From: Bacteroidales bacterium
GTDB lineage: Bacteria; Bacteroidota; Bacteroidia; Bacteroidales; UBA7960
Assembly (NCBI GenBank): GCA_003554665.1
Contig: PWGY01000138.1
Span: forward strand, 1 to 26,057
Length of the DNA stretch: 26,057 nt
Reading direction: 5' to 3'
Positions within the stretch are counted from its first letter, which is position 1; each line of letters starts with the position of its first letter. The translations under genes and the position numbers were made by a program. Below are positions 8,406 to 16,119 of this stretch, in pieces. The notes beneath the pieces are model-generated. The model searched no databases, had not been told where the DNA came from, and was given only the letters and a program-made list of their open reading frames with translations.

Positions 8406-9026
8406 ATGCTAATTAAGATTCATCCCGAGACGCCCTCCCAGCGGCTGGTGAGAAAAGCTGCCAGCTGCCTCAGGGAAGGAGGTGTGATCATTTATCCCAC
8501 GGATACTGTTTACGCCCTGGGATGTGATATCAACCAGCCGAAGGCTGTCCAGAAAGTTGCGCAGATTAAGGGAATTAAAGCCGAAAAAGCCAATTTTTCG
8601 CTGATCTGTTATGACCTGAGTCATATCTCTGATCTGACAAAACCATTCCCCACCAGTGTTTATAAAGCAATGAAGAAAAGCCTTCCGGGGCCATTCACCT
8701 TTATCCTTAATGCCAACAACAATGTACCCAGACTTTTTCAAAGCCGAAAAAAAACCATTGGTATAAGGGTCCCCGACAATAATATCATCCGGGAAATTGT
8801 TCAGGAACTGGGCAACCCTATTATTTCCACTTCGGTGTATGATGATGATGAAATCCTGGAATATACCACCGACCCGGAACTTATTCATGAAAGGTACCAG
8901 CAGCAGGTGGATATGGTAATTGATGGAGGGAGTGGTGACAATGAGGCCTCAACGGTTATAGATTGTACAGGCGATGAGATGGAGGTCATTCGTCAGGGAA
9001 AAGGCAACATAGAGGATATATTGTAA
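8406..9026 (+). CDS. yciO: YciO/YrdC/Sua5 family protein (threonylcarbamoyl-AMP synthase-like)
   Basis: A 206-residue single-domain protein of the Sua5/TsaC superfamily, whose best-known members make threonylcarbamoyl-AMP for the tRNA t6A modification. Motifs in order: IHPETPSQRLV at the N-terminus, the nucleotide-site YPTDTVYALGCD (31-42), SLPGPFTFIL, KKTIGIRVPDN and STSVY. The opening IHP..P.QRL, the GPFTFIL block and the VDMVIDGG..EASTVID end agree with E. coli YciO more closely than with TsaC, where the matching motif is STSAN. It may therefore be the YciO paralogue rather than the essential t6A enzyme. kdsA follows after 18 bp in the same direction, so the two are probably co-transcribed. 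Confidence 0.9.
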   Translation: MLIKIHPETPSQRLVRKAASCLREGGVIIYPTDTVYALGCDINQPKAVQKVAQIKGIKAEKANFSLICYDLSHISDLTKPFPTSVYKAMKKSLPGPFTFILNANNNVPRLFQSRKKTIGIRVPDNNIIREIVQELGNPIISTSVYDDDEILEYTTDPELIHERYQQQVDMVIDGGSGDNEASTVIDCTGDEMEVIRQGKGNIEDIL

Positions 9027-9044
9027 ACAGACAACAACCCGCAG

Positions 9045-9866
9045 ATGAACAGCATAATGGATTCAATTTTCCCGGGTTCCTCAGCCGCAAATGATCCGTT
9101 TTTTCTCATGGCCGGCCCCTGTGTGCTTGAGAATGAAGAAATGGGTTTTCAAATTGCGGAACAGATACAAAGAATCACGCACAACCTGGGCATTCCCTTT
9201 ATTTTCAAGGCGTCTTATAAAAAAGCCAACCGGACCCGGATGGATAGTTTTACAGGAATCGGGGACACAAAAGCCCTTGAGGTTCTTCGAGCGATCGGTG
9301 CCGGATTTGGTATTCCTGTAGTTACCGACATCCATTCGGAGGATGAAGCCCGACTGGCTGCCAAATACGTGGATGTGCTGCAAATTCCTGCGTTTCTTTG
9401 CCGGCAAACCGAACTGCTTGTTGCCGCCGGAAAAACCGGGAAAGTGGTTAACATCAAAAAAGGGCAGTTTCTGGCTCCCTCCTCCATGCAATATGCAGCC
9501 GAAAAAATCCGGCAAACAGGTAATGATAAAATACTTCTGACCGAAAGGGGGACCACTTTTGGTTACGGCGATCTGGTGGTTGATTTCCGTGGCATCCCAA
9601 TCATGCAGGGCTTTGATTTACCGGTTGTTCTGGATGTGACACACTCCCTTCAACAGCCAAACCAGGGGAGCGGCGTAAGTGGCGGACTTCCCCACATGAT
9701 CGAAACCATGGCCAGGGCAGGTATCGCTGCCGGGGCCGATGGACTTTTTATTGAAACCCATCCTGAGCCGGAGAAGGCCCTTTCGGACGGAGCCAATATG
9801 TTGCCGCTGGATCAACTTGAGGGTTTACTTAAAAAACTTTTGAGGATCAGGGAAGCGATGCATTAA
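9045..9866 (+). CDS. kdsA: 3-deoxy-8-phosphooctulonate synthase (Kdo-8-P synthase), metal-dependent class
   Basis: Condenses phosphoenolpyruvate with arabinose 5-phosphate to Kdo 8-phosphate, the committed step to Kdo in lipopolysaccharide. The 273-residue length fits. Visible are MAGPCVLE, FKASYKKANRT, IPAFLCRQTEL, NIKKGQFLAP, LTERGTTFGYGDLVVDFR and THPEPEKALSDG. Cys26 in AGPC, where the E. coli enzyme has Asn (GGMNVLE), together with His200, Glu237 and Asp248, forms the metal site of the Aquifex-type class, so this should be the metal-dependent form. A second ATG at 9057 is possible for the start. Its presence shows that the organism is expected to have Kdo-containing lipid A. Confidence 0.96.
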   Translation: MNSIMDSIFPGSSAANDPFFLMAGPCVLENEEMGFQIAEQIQRITHNLGIPFIFKASYKKANRTRMDSFTGIGDTKALEVLRAIGAGFGIPVVTDIHSEDEARLAAKYVDVLQIPAFLCRQTELLVAAGKTGKVVNIKKGQFLAPSSMQYAAEKIRQTGNDKILLTERGTTFGYGDLVVDFRGIPIMQGFDLPVVLDVTHSLQQPNQGSGVSGGLPHMIETMARAGIAAGADGLFIETHPEPEKALSDGANMLPLDQLEGLLKKLLRIREAMH

Positions 9867-9925
9867 CCGACGAAACGAAGCATTGTCAGGGCACCAGATT
9901 TGCCGAAAACCGATTGCGGGAAAGC

Positions 9926-11218
9926 CTACACGGGAACATCCGCTTTGTCAAAACTCAAAGATTCAAGCTTTTCCCTGTGGCTGTCACGAATAAGAACAAA
10001 AGTGTCCATGTAATCCTCCGGCAAAGGGTCCCCACTGGGGAACTCCAGGCGCAAATGATCAACCTGCTGCCCGTTTTTCCAGAAGCGGAAACAGACATGA
10101 GGTCCCGTGGCCATTCCGGTACTGCCCACATAGCCGATCACATCCCCCTGCTCCACCCTGGCACCCGGACGAATTCCCGAAGCAAAACGTGACATGTGCA
10201 GATACTGGGTTTCGTAAACCGAGTTATGACGAATCCTGACATAGTTACCATTACCACTGGTATAACTTGTCCGTGTAACAGTTCCATCACCCACAGCGAG
10301 GATGGGTGTTCCGTGCGGAGCCGCATAATCCGTACCCAGGTGAGGGCGTCTGTCGCCATGAATTGGATGCAGCCTGCTTTGTGAATAACGGGAACTGATA
10401 CGACCGTACTCCAAAGGTGCCCGCAAAAAAACCTTTTGCAGGCTATTTCCATCTCCGTCAAAATAACCGTCTATGGTATCAGCCTCAAAATGAAAACCTT
10501 CTATTTCTCTTCCCCGATGCACAAAGAAAACAGCATCGATACCGGACACCCCCACCGGACGATCCCCCACATGTGCCTCCTCGTAAAGCACCTTGAAGCG
10601 GTCACCGGATTCAATTCTGTAGAAATCCACTGACCAGGCAAGAACACGGGACAAGTGAACCACAAGTTCCTGGGGCAGGTTGTTTTCCACAATGGTGTTC
10701 CATAAAGATGAGGTGATCACCCCGGTGGCTTCCCTGGACACGTTTGTAACCTCTTTTTCACCCCGGTACACATCAATTGAGTCGCGAAAATCCACCACCA
10801 GGTAATCCAGGTCTGAAATCTCATACACAAAATAACACAGTTCCTGCAACGTATCCGGATTCTGACTGTAATACCCGAAATAACTATTTCCACCCCTGAT
10901 GCGGCGGGGACTGAAAACATCTTCCATGGTCCGGGCAACCTGATCGATGTCGGCAGAATTAAAATCAAACCGGGACAAAAGATGCGACAGTGTCTGCCCC
11001 CTGCGCACAACTCCTTCTTCAATGTGGTAGATACCTTTTTCAAACCCAAATTCATCAAGGGCCACTTTTTTGACAGGTTTTTCTTCTTTCTTTGCCTCCG
11101 CAACAGGATTACCCCCTCCCGGTCCTGCGAGTAAAAAAACAAGCGCAGCAAGCATTGACAGAACAAGACCCGCCACAACGGCTGAAGAAGTTGAAAATGT
11201 TTTTTTCCCCCCAGTCAT
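9926..11218 (-). CDS. M23 (LytM-type) peptidase, membrane-anchored, with HVC metal motif
   Basis: A 430-residue envelope protein. It has an N-terminal transmembrane or uncleaved signal segment (about 14-31), a basic linker, an OapA/LysM-like stretch around 70-83 (VVRRGQTLSHLLSRF), a middle domain, and a C-terminal zinc peptidase domain (about 265-390) that should cut peptidoglycan cross-links. Metal and catalytic residues: His293 and Asp297 in HLGTD, His341 in YLHMS and His374 in GPHVCF. The second histidine of the usual HxH metal motif is Cys376 here; I recall the same GPHVC form in other Bacteroidota M23 proteins, so the enzyme is probably still active. It starts 27 bp after the Yip1 gene and is probably co-transcribed with it. 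Confidence 0.92.
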   Translation of the reverse strand: MTGGKKTFSTSSAVVAGLVLSMLAALVFLLAGPGGGNPVAEAKKEEKPVKKVALDEFGFEKGIYHIEEGVVRRGQTLSHLLSRFDFNSADIDQVARTMEDVFSPRRIRGGNSYFGYYSQNPDTLQELCYFVYEISDLDYLVVDFRDSIDVYRGEKEVTNVSREATGVITSSLWNTIVENNLPQELVVHLSRVLAWSVDFYRIESGDRFKVLYEEAHVGDRPVGVSGIDAVFFVHRGREIEGFHFEADTIDGYFDGDGNSLQKVFLRAPLEYGRISSRYSQSRLHPIHGDRRPHLGTDYAAPHGTPILAVGDGTVTRTSYTSGNGNYVRIRHNSVYETQYLHMSRFASGIRPGARVEQGDVIGYVGSTGMATGPHVCFRFWKNGQQVDHLRLEFPSGDPLPEDYMDTFVLIRDSHREKLESLSFDKADVPV

Positions 11219-11245
11219 ATCAAATAATTAAAAACGATTTTTTAC

Positions 11246-11818
11246 CTAAAAAACAAACAAACCGGTGAGCAGGTGTCTTGAAACATAGGAAATCCCAAAA
11301 ATAACAAAAAAGCTTGTGAAGGTAAATCCCACGACCTTTACAGCAGGGATTTCCAACAGTTGACCTGCACCCTTTCCGAACAAAAACACCGTATAAATCA
11401 ACCCCAGGATGGAAACGGGCCCCATGGCCGGGGTAATGGCTGCCAGGGGTTGGGCAAGCATGTAAGGGGTATAGGAGGTAATGATCAGCAGCATTGCCCG
11501 CTCACCATCCGGACTCCCGCGAAAGGGCTTTGCCAGCTTTCCGACCAGCTGTGCCCCCAGCCAGACAGACAACAGGTAACCCGTAAGGGTGATTATAAAT
11601 ATTCCGGATAACTGGTCGGCACGCAACACAGTGCCCTCCAGGGCATTTTGCTGCAACACAACGGCCATCCTTCCGGCAGCCCCCAGCACCATCAGCGGCA
11701 GACCATATGAAAAGAGAAAAGACCTTGCAGCCGGAGGCTCACCGGCAAACTCTTCAAAAAAAGAGGATGGACGAAAAAGTACCGAAGAAATGATCTGCAG
11801 GTTTCTGGATTGCTTCAT
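11246..11818 (-). CDS. Yip1 family membrane protein
   Basis: A 190-residue integral membrane protein with five predicted hydrophobic spans, at about 33-54, 68-92, 108-127, 131-150 and 160-180. The N-terminal half carries the pattern LFRPSSFFEEFAGEPP, typical of bacterial Yip1-domain proteins, where a short amphipathic start precedes the helices. Bacterial members have no established function. It precedes the M23 peptidase by 27 bp on the same strand, which hints at an envelope role but does not prove one. Confidence 0.85.
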   Translation of the reverse strand: MKQSRNLQIISSVLFRPSSFFEEFAGEPPAARSFLFSYGLPLMVLGAAGRMAVVLQQNALEGTVLRADQLSGIFIITLTGYLLSVWLGAQLVGKLAKPFRGSPDGERAMLLIITSYTPYMLAQPLAAITPAMGPVSILGLIYTVFLFGKGAGQLLEIPAVKVVGFTFTSFFVIFGISYVSRHLLTGLFVF

Positions 11819-11881
11819 AGGGAATAAGATTCTACTTCACCGTGGCTGGTTTGGCTTATGCGAAAGCTGCATTACCGGCAC

Positions 11882-11889
11882 CAAAATTA
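11882..11889 (-). promoter_or_regulatory. Candidate -7 element for the Yip1-M23 pair
   Basis: Reads TAATTTTG on the minus strand, matching TAnnTTTG, 63 bp before the ATG at 11818. No -33 TTG stands at the expected spacing. Confidence 0.4.
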
Positions 11890-11952
11890 CACAATTCCTC
11901 CCTTTAAAGTAAAAAAAAATGGCAGGGTGGGATCAATTTCCAAACCGGATCT

Positions 11953-11960
11953 TAACTTTG
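11953..11960 (+). promoter_or_regulatory. Candidate -7 element for xerD
   Basis: TAACTTTG, 25 bp before the xerD ATG at 11986, matches TAnnTTTG and is placed as expected for a short leader. Confidence 0.5.
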
Positions 11961-11985
11961 TGACAGTCAATTCAACCAAAAACCG

Positions 11986-12894
11986 ATGCCATCCTGGAAT
12001 GCTTTCATAAGAGGTTTTGAGGAATACCTGAAACTGGAACGTTCACTGTCCGACCATTCCATCGGGGCATACGTATCTGATGTCAGGAAACTCGCTGCAT
12101 TCTGCATGAACTTTGAACAGGTGCCTGAGCCGGGTGAACTTTCACCTGAAACCCTTACAAGCTTTGTGGCACATATTCACAAAAGCGGGGCAGGCGACCG
12201 CACACAGGCAAGGATCATTTCCGGAATCCGGGCATTTTTCCGGTACCTGATGACAGAAAACATCATCCGGTCAGATCCTTCGGCTGGCCTGGAAATGCCC
12301 CGCACCGCACGTAAGTTGCCCGAAGTGCTTTCCGTTCACGAGATCGACCTGATGATCAGCGCCATCGACATGAGTAAACCCGCCGGTCAGCGGAATCGTG
12401 CCATTGTGGAAACTCTTTATGGTTGCGGGTTACGTGTTTCCGAACTCATTCATCTGAAAGTATCGGGAATCAACAAAAAAGAGTCTTTTATCAAGGTTAC
12501 CGGAAAAGGAAACAAACAGCGGATGATCCCTGTCGGAGGGAGTGCCCTGAAGCAAATTCTGCTGTATTTGTCGGCCTCAAGAATTGAAACAACGCCCCAA
12601 CGTGGGTTTGAAGACCACCTTTTTCTGAATCGCAACGGCAGAAATCTGAGCAGGATGATGATATTCAATATTATCAGGGAACTTTGTCAGGCAGCAGGTA
12701 TTACAAAGAAGGTCAGTCCGCACAGCCTGCGTCACAGCTTTGCCACCCACCTGGTGGAAGGGGGTGCCGACCTCCGTGCCGTCCAGGATATGCTGGGGCA
12801 TGAATCAATCACCACCACCGAGGTTTATACCCACCTAAGCAGGGAATATCTGCGAGAAAACCTGTTGTCGTTCCATCCCCGTGCAAAAAAATAA
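11986..12894 (+). CDS. xerD: Tyrosine recombinase XerC/XerD family
   Basis: Site-specific recombinase that resolves chromosome dimers at dif during division. The 302-residue length is normal. The N-terminal SAM-like core-binding domain (about 1-105) is followed by the catalytic domain with the full set Arg150 (GLRVSEL), Lys174 (GKGNKQR), His246 and Arg249 (HSLRHSFATHL), His272 (LGHESITTT) and Tyr281 (VYTHL). The gene stands alone among housekeeping genes, with no integrase-like extension, attachment site or phage genes nearby, so a chromosomal Xer role is more likely than a mobile element. XerC and XerD cannot be told apart with certainty from this sequence alone. Confidence 0.93.
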   Translation: MPSWNAFIRGFEEYLKLERSLSDHSIGAYVSDVRKLAAFCMNFEQVPEPGELSPETLTSFVAHIHKSGAGDRTQARIISGIRAFFRYLMTENIIRSDPSAGLEMPRTARKLPEVLSVHEIDLMISAIDMSKPAGQRNRAIVETLYGCGLRVSELIHLKVSGINKKESFIKVTGKGNKQRMIPVGGSALKQILLYLSASRIETTPQRGFEDHLFLNRNGRNLSRMMIFNIIRELCQAAGITKKVSPHSLRHSFATHLVEGGADLRAVQDMLGHESITTTEVYTHLSREYLRENLLSFHPRAKK

Positions 12895-12939
12895 TTCTTC
12901 CGGATTATCAGTCATCAGCATAGGCAAAGCGACTTCCCC

Positions 12940-14091
12940 TTATTCAACAAACAGATCCGAAGCAATTCCATCGGCAAAAAACAAACCTTTTTTCCCCAGC
13001 ACAAGTGTGTGGTCATCTTTCCAAATCAGCGCCCTGCGACGCAAATGAACTTCAGCGCGTTTTTTCAGAGAGCGGATATATTTTGCACCCCCCAGGCGTT
13101 CAATATATTCCAGGTCGCAACCCCAAACCGTCCGAATCGAGGTCATTATGTATTCATTGACGGTCTGTGACAGATCAAGTACCTCTTGATCGGCCGGAAC
13201 AACTCCTTCAGAAATAGCAGCGTTGTATTGACTGATACTGGAAACATTCCAGAACCGTTTTCCGGGGATGAAACCATGGGCCGAAGAACCCAGTCCAAGA
13301 TAGGGCTGACCTGTCCAGTATGCCATGTTATGCCTGGATTCTTTTCCGGGGAAAGAAAAATTGGATATCTCATAATGCCTGTAGCCATATGCTTCCAGCA
13401 CATCTTTCATTATATAGAACTGACGGGCCGACTGTTCCTCCGAAACAGCCTCTGCTTTTCCTTTACTGATCAGGTATGCAAGGGGGGTACGGGGCTCTAC
13501 CGTCAGGGCATATGCAGATATGTGGGGAATCCCGTTCATGGCCAGGCGATGCAGGTTATTTTCCCAGTTTTCATCTGTTAAAGTAGGGATCCCGTATATG
13601 AGATCCATACTGATGTTCTCAAAGCCTGCTGCCCTGGCATCCTGTATGCTTTTCCAGGCCTGGGAAGGCGAGTGTGCACGGTTCATGTATTGCAAATCCT
13701 CAGGCCAGAAACTCTGCACCCCGATACTTAATCGGTTTACCGGGAGTTTTTGCAACTCTTTGAGTTTTTTTGGACTGAGGTCATCCGGATTGGCTTCAAG
13801 GGTAACTTCTGTTATACCTTCCAGCGAAAAATTATGGTCAAAAGCATCAAAAATTTTATACAATTCACCGGCTGAAAGCACTGAGGGAGTGCCTCCTCCA
13901 AGATAAAGGGTTTTAATAACGGAAGGTGTAATATTTTGTCGATGCCGGTCAAAAAACGTCCGTTGCAGCTCCATTTCCCTGAGTAAAGCCAGCAAGTATG
14001 CATCTTTATCCCTGGTCGAAGCCATGAAATGAAAATTGCAGTAGTGGCAAGGCTGGCGGCAAAACGGGATGTGGATGTAAACTCCTGCCAT
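12940..14091 (-). CDS. hemW: Radical SAM heme chaperone HemW
   Basis: A 383-residue protein that binds heme and delivers it to respiratory enzymes; it was formerly annotated as an oxygen-independent coproporphyrinogen oxidase. The [4Fe-4S] cluster motif CxxxCxxC is present as Cys11, Cys15 and Cys18 (IPFCRQPCHYCNF). The family blocks LYLGGGTPS, EANPDDL, RLSIGVQSF and MDLIYGIP follow, then HYEISNF and LGLGSSAHGF. The three-cysteine motif and short N-terminus fit HemW rather than HemN. It is divergent from pgeF across 111 bp, with a -7 element at 14114-14121 on its own strand. Confidence 0.94.
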   Translation of the reverse strand: MAGVYIHIPFCRQPCHYCNFHFMASTRDKDAYLLALLREMELQRTFFDRHRQNITPSVIKTLYLGGGTPSVLSAGELYKIFDAFDHNFSLEGITEVTLEANPDDLSPKKLKELQKLPVNRLSIGVQSFWPEDLQYMNRAHSPSQAWKSIQDARAAGFENISMDLIYGIPTLTDENWENNLHRLAMNGIPHISAYALTVEPRTPLAYLISKGKAEAVSEEQSARQFYIMKDVLEAYGYRHYEISNFSFPGKESRHNMAYWTGQPYLGLGSSAHGFIPGKRFWNVSSISQYNAAISEGVVPADQEVLDLSQTVNEYIMTSIRTVWGCDLEYIERLGGAKYIRSLKKRAEVHLRRRALIWKDDHTLVLGKKGLFFADGIASDLFVE

Positions 14092-14113
14092 AACATGGGG
14101 GCTATAACTCGTT

Positions 14114-14121
14114 CAAAGGTA
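14114..14121 (-). promoter_or_regulatory. Candidate -7 element for hemW
   Basis: Reads TACCTTTG on the minus strand, 22 bp before the hemW ATG at 14091. It is identical to the element before the exported TPR-like gene. Confidence 0.5.
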
Positions 14122-14152
14122 AGCAAAAGGATGATGTTTGCCGGAATTTTCA

Positions 14153-14160
14153 TACATTTG
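14153..14160 (+). promoter_or_regulatory. Candidate -7 element for pgeF
   Basis: TACATTTG, 42 bp before the ATG at 14203, matches TAnnTTTG. It favours that start over the in-frame ATG at 14029, which lies upstream of it and inside hemW. Confidence 0.5.
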
Positions 14161-14202
14161 ATTGGTTCATCACCTGTTTCACAAGCAATTATTCCTGCAT
14201 CT

Positions 14203-15030
14203 ATGATACCTGTTGAACTGAATGATACCACCGTATTTACCTTTGAAAACCTTTCCCGTTTCCCGGAAATCACCCATTTTGTTTCATCCCGTGAGGGAGG
14301 GGTCAGTGAAAAGAATTTCTCCTCACTGAATACCGGCTTCCATGTGGGTGATGATAATTTTCGTGTTTCCCAGAATCGTCGTATTCTGGCAGACTCACTG
14401 GGGATTGCCCTGGAAAAATTCACCTTTGCAAATCAATGCCATAGCGCAAACGTGGCTTTGGTGGATGGTGCAGGCAGAGGTCGCGGGGCTTTTGACAGAA
14501 CAGATGCCTTTCCCAATACCGACGGGTTGATGACAAGTGTTTCGGAAATCTGTCTGGGCGTTCAGGTGGCCGATTGTGTACCCATATTGTTATATGACCC
14601 AAAAAACAGGGTTATCGCAGCCTTGCATGCAGGATGGAAAGGAACCATCCGTAAGATTGCCAGGGAAGCTGTCAGTAAGATGCTGGGCCATTACGGTTCC
14701 AGAGCAGAAAACATTTATGCCGGCCTTGGACCTTCCAATGGTCCGTGTTGTTATGAAGTGGGCGAGGATGTATGCCGCGAAGCTGTAAAGGCATTCGGGT
14801 CGGTAAAAGACATCCTGATACCGGTCGGAGAAAAAAGCAAATATATTTTTGATCAATGGAAAGCCAATTTCAGGTTGCTGACTGAGGCCGGCGTAAAACC
14901 GGATCACATAGAGGTATCACAAATATGTACTCAGTGCAGGAGCGAACAGTTTTTCTCCAACCGCGCGCTGGAGGGTGTCAGCGGCCGTTTCATGGCCGGA
15001 ATTATGCTAAAAAAAGTACGACAACACTGA
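14203..15030 (+). CDS. pgeF: PgeF/YfiH (LACC) family protein
   Basis: A 275-residue member of the YfiH family, known as peptidoglycan editing factor in E. coli and as a purine nucleoside-acting LACC1-type enzyme in other studies. The metal site His-Cys-His is complete: His81 in NQCHS, Cys126 in ADCVP and His143 in LHAGWKG. SREGGVSE, LNTGFHVGD, GLGPSNGPCCYEVG and a late CTQCR..FFSNR are also typical. NQCHS replaces the more common QVHG, and GPSNG replaces GPSIG; neither removes a metal ligand. An in-frame ATG at 14029 would add 58 residues without family resemblance and overlap hemW by 63 bp, so the start at 14203 is preferred. Confidence 0.92.
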   Translation: MIPVELNDTTVFTFENLSRFPEITHFVSSREGGVSEKNFSSLNTGFHVGDDNFRVSQNRRILADSLGIALEKFTFANQCHSANVALVDGAGRGRGAFDRTDAFPNTDGLMTSVSEICLGVQVADCVPILLYDPKNRVIAALHAGWKGTIRKIAREAVSKMLGHYGSRAENIYAGLGPSNGPCCYEVGEDVCREAVKAFGSVKDILIPVGEKSKYIFDQWKANFRLLTEAGVKPDHIEVSQICTQCRSEQFFSNRALEGVSGRFMAGIMLKKVRQH

Positions 15031-15051
15031 TCAACACCCTGAAGCAACAGG

Positions 15052-16086
15052 TTACGGGCTTGTTTGCGAAGAATGCCCCGATCCGGTATTGATCAGCAAA
15101 TTGATCAATTCAACAAGGCGGCTGGAATAACCATATTCATTGTCATACCAGGCAAGCACCTGAACAAAATCCCCACCCAGCACCCTTGTGCACAGGGAGT
15201 CAAAAATGGCAGAATGCGGATTTCCCAAAATGTCACTCGACACAACCGGATCTTCACAATACTGGATGATACCCCGCATCTCCCGCCTGGCAGCCTGATA
15301 AAACAGATCATTGATCTCCGGCCGGGTTACCGGACGCTTCAACATGGCGTTCAGCTCCACAAAAGAGCCATCACTGACCGGTACCCGTGTGGCAAACCCG
15401 TCAAAACGGTCTCTCATTTGCGGCATTATATCCTTAACTGCCCTGATGGCACTTGTTGTTGTCGGTATGATATTTTCGTTGGCACAACGGGCGCGACGAA
15501 GGTCGGTATGCGGGGCATCCATCACATTCTGGCTATTGGTATAGGGATGTACCGTATTCATCATACCGCGATCAATACCAGCGTATTCATCGATCACTTT
15601 TATCACGGGAGCAATGCAATTGGTAGTACACGAAGCATTTGACACAATCATGTGTTCTGAAGACAGTGTGGATTCATTTACACCAATAACCACCATATGA
15701 TCCAGGGCTTCTTTGGGCGGACATGAAAGGATAACCTTTTTTACCCCGTTTTTTAAATGCCCCTGTAACACATCCCGCGTCAGAAAAGCGCCCGACGATT
15801 CGATCACCACGTCCACCCCATGTTCATCCCAGGGAATCTTATCCGGATGGAACCGGGCATATTTTTTAATACGCTGGCCGTTCACCTGAAGCAGGTTATT
15901 ATGCTCATCACCTTTCACCTGATGTCCGAAGCTTCCGTGCACAGTGTCATATTTCAGCAAATGTACAAGGGCGCGCATCATCATGGGGTCGTTTACAGCC
16001 ACAACCTCCATATCGGTGCGTTGATGAATCAGCCGGAATACCAGCTTACCGATTCGTCCGAATCCGTTAATACCAATTTTAATCAT
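15052..16086 (-). CDS. Second, divergent glyceraldehyde-3-phosphate dehydrogenase
   Basis: A complete 344-residue GAPDH-family protein with INGFGRIGK (6-14), VNDP after the second strand (Asp33, an NAD-type residue), catalytic Cys153 in SNASCTTNC, His180 in VHPYTNSQ and the C-terminal WYDNEYGYSSR. Compared with the canonical paralogue at the start of the window, the substrate pocket differs: TNDQ becomes TNSQ (Ser185), the phosphate loop TGAAKAV becomes TSAIRAV (Ser212, Ile214), and HSYT becomes HPYT. The C-terminus has an extra tail. It is therefore a dehydrogenase of the family but may have another role, cofactor balance or substrate. It does not look like E. coli erythrose-4-phosphate dehydrogenase. 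It lies 33 bp after parC on the same strand. Confidence 0.9.
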   Translation of the reverse strand: MIKIGINGFGRIGKLVFRLIHQRTDMEVVAVNDPMMMRALVHLLKYDTVHGSFGHQVKGDEHNNLLQVNGQRIKKYARFHPDKIPWDEHGVDVVIESSGAFLTRDVLQGHLKNGVKKVILSCPPKEALDHMVVIGVNESTLSSEHMIVSNASCTTNCIAPVIKVIDEYAGIDRGMMNTVHPYTNSQNVMDAPHTDLRRARCANENIIPTTTSAIRAVKDIMPQMRDRFDGFATRVPVSDGSFVELNAMLKRPVTRPEINDLFYQAARREMRGIIQYCEDPVVSSDILGNPHSAIFDSLCTRVLGGDFVQVLAWYDNEYGYSSRLVELINLLINTGSGHSSQTSP

Positions 16087-16119
16087 TTCAGGGCCATGGT
16101 TTCATACATGATTTAAGGG

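Noticed and set aside
11986..12894. Tyrosine recombinase as the integrase of a mobile element
   Set aside because: Length and motifs fit chromosomal XerC/XerD; no tRNA, attachment repeats or phage or conjugation genes are nearby.
14029..14202. 58-residue N-terminal extension of PgeF
   Set aside because: It overlaps the 5' end of hemW, shows no homology and precedes the likely pgeF promoter.
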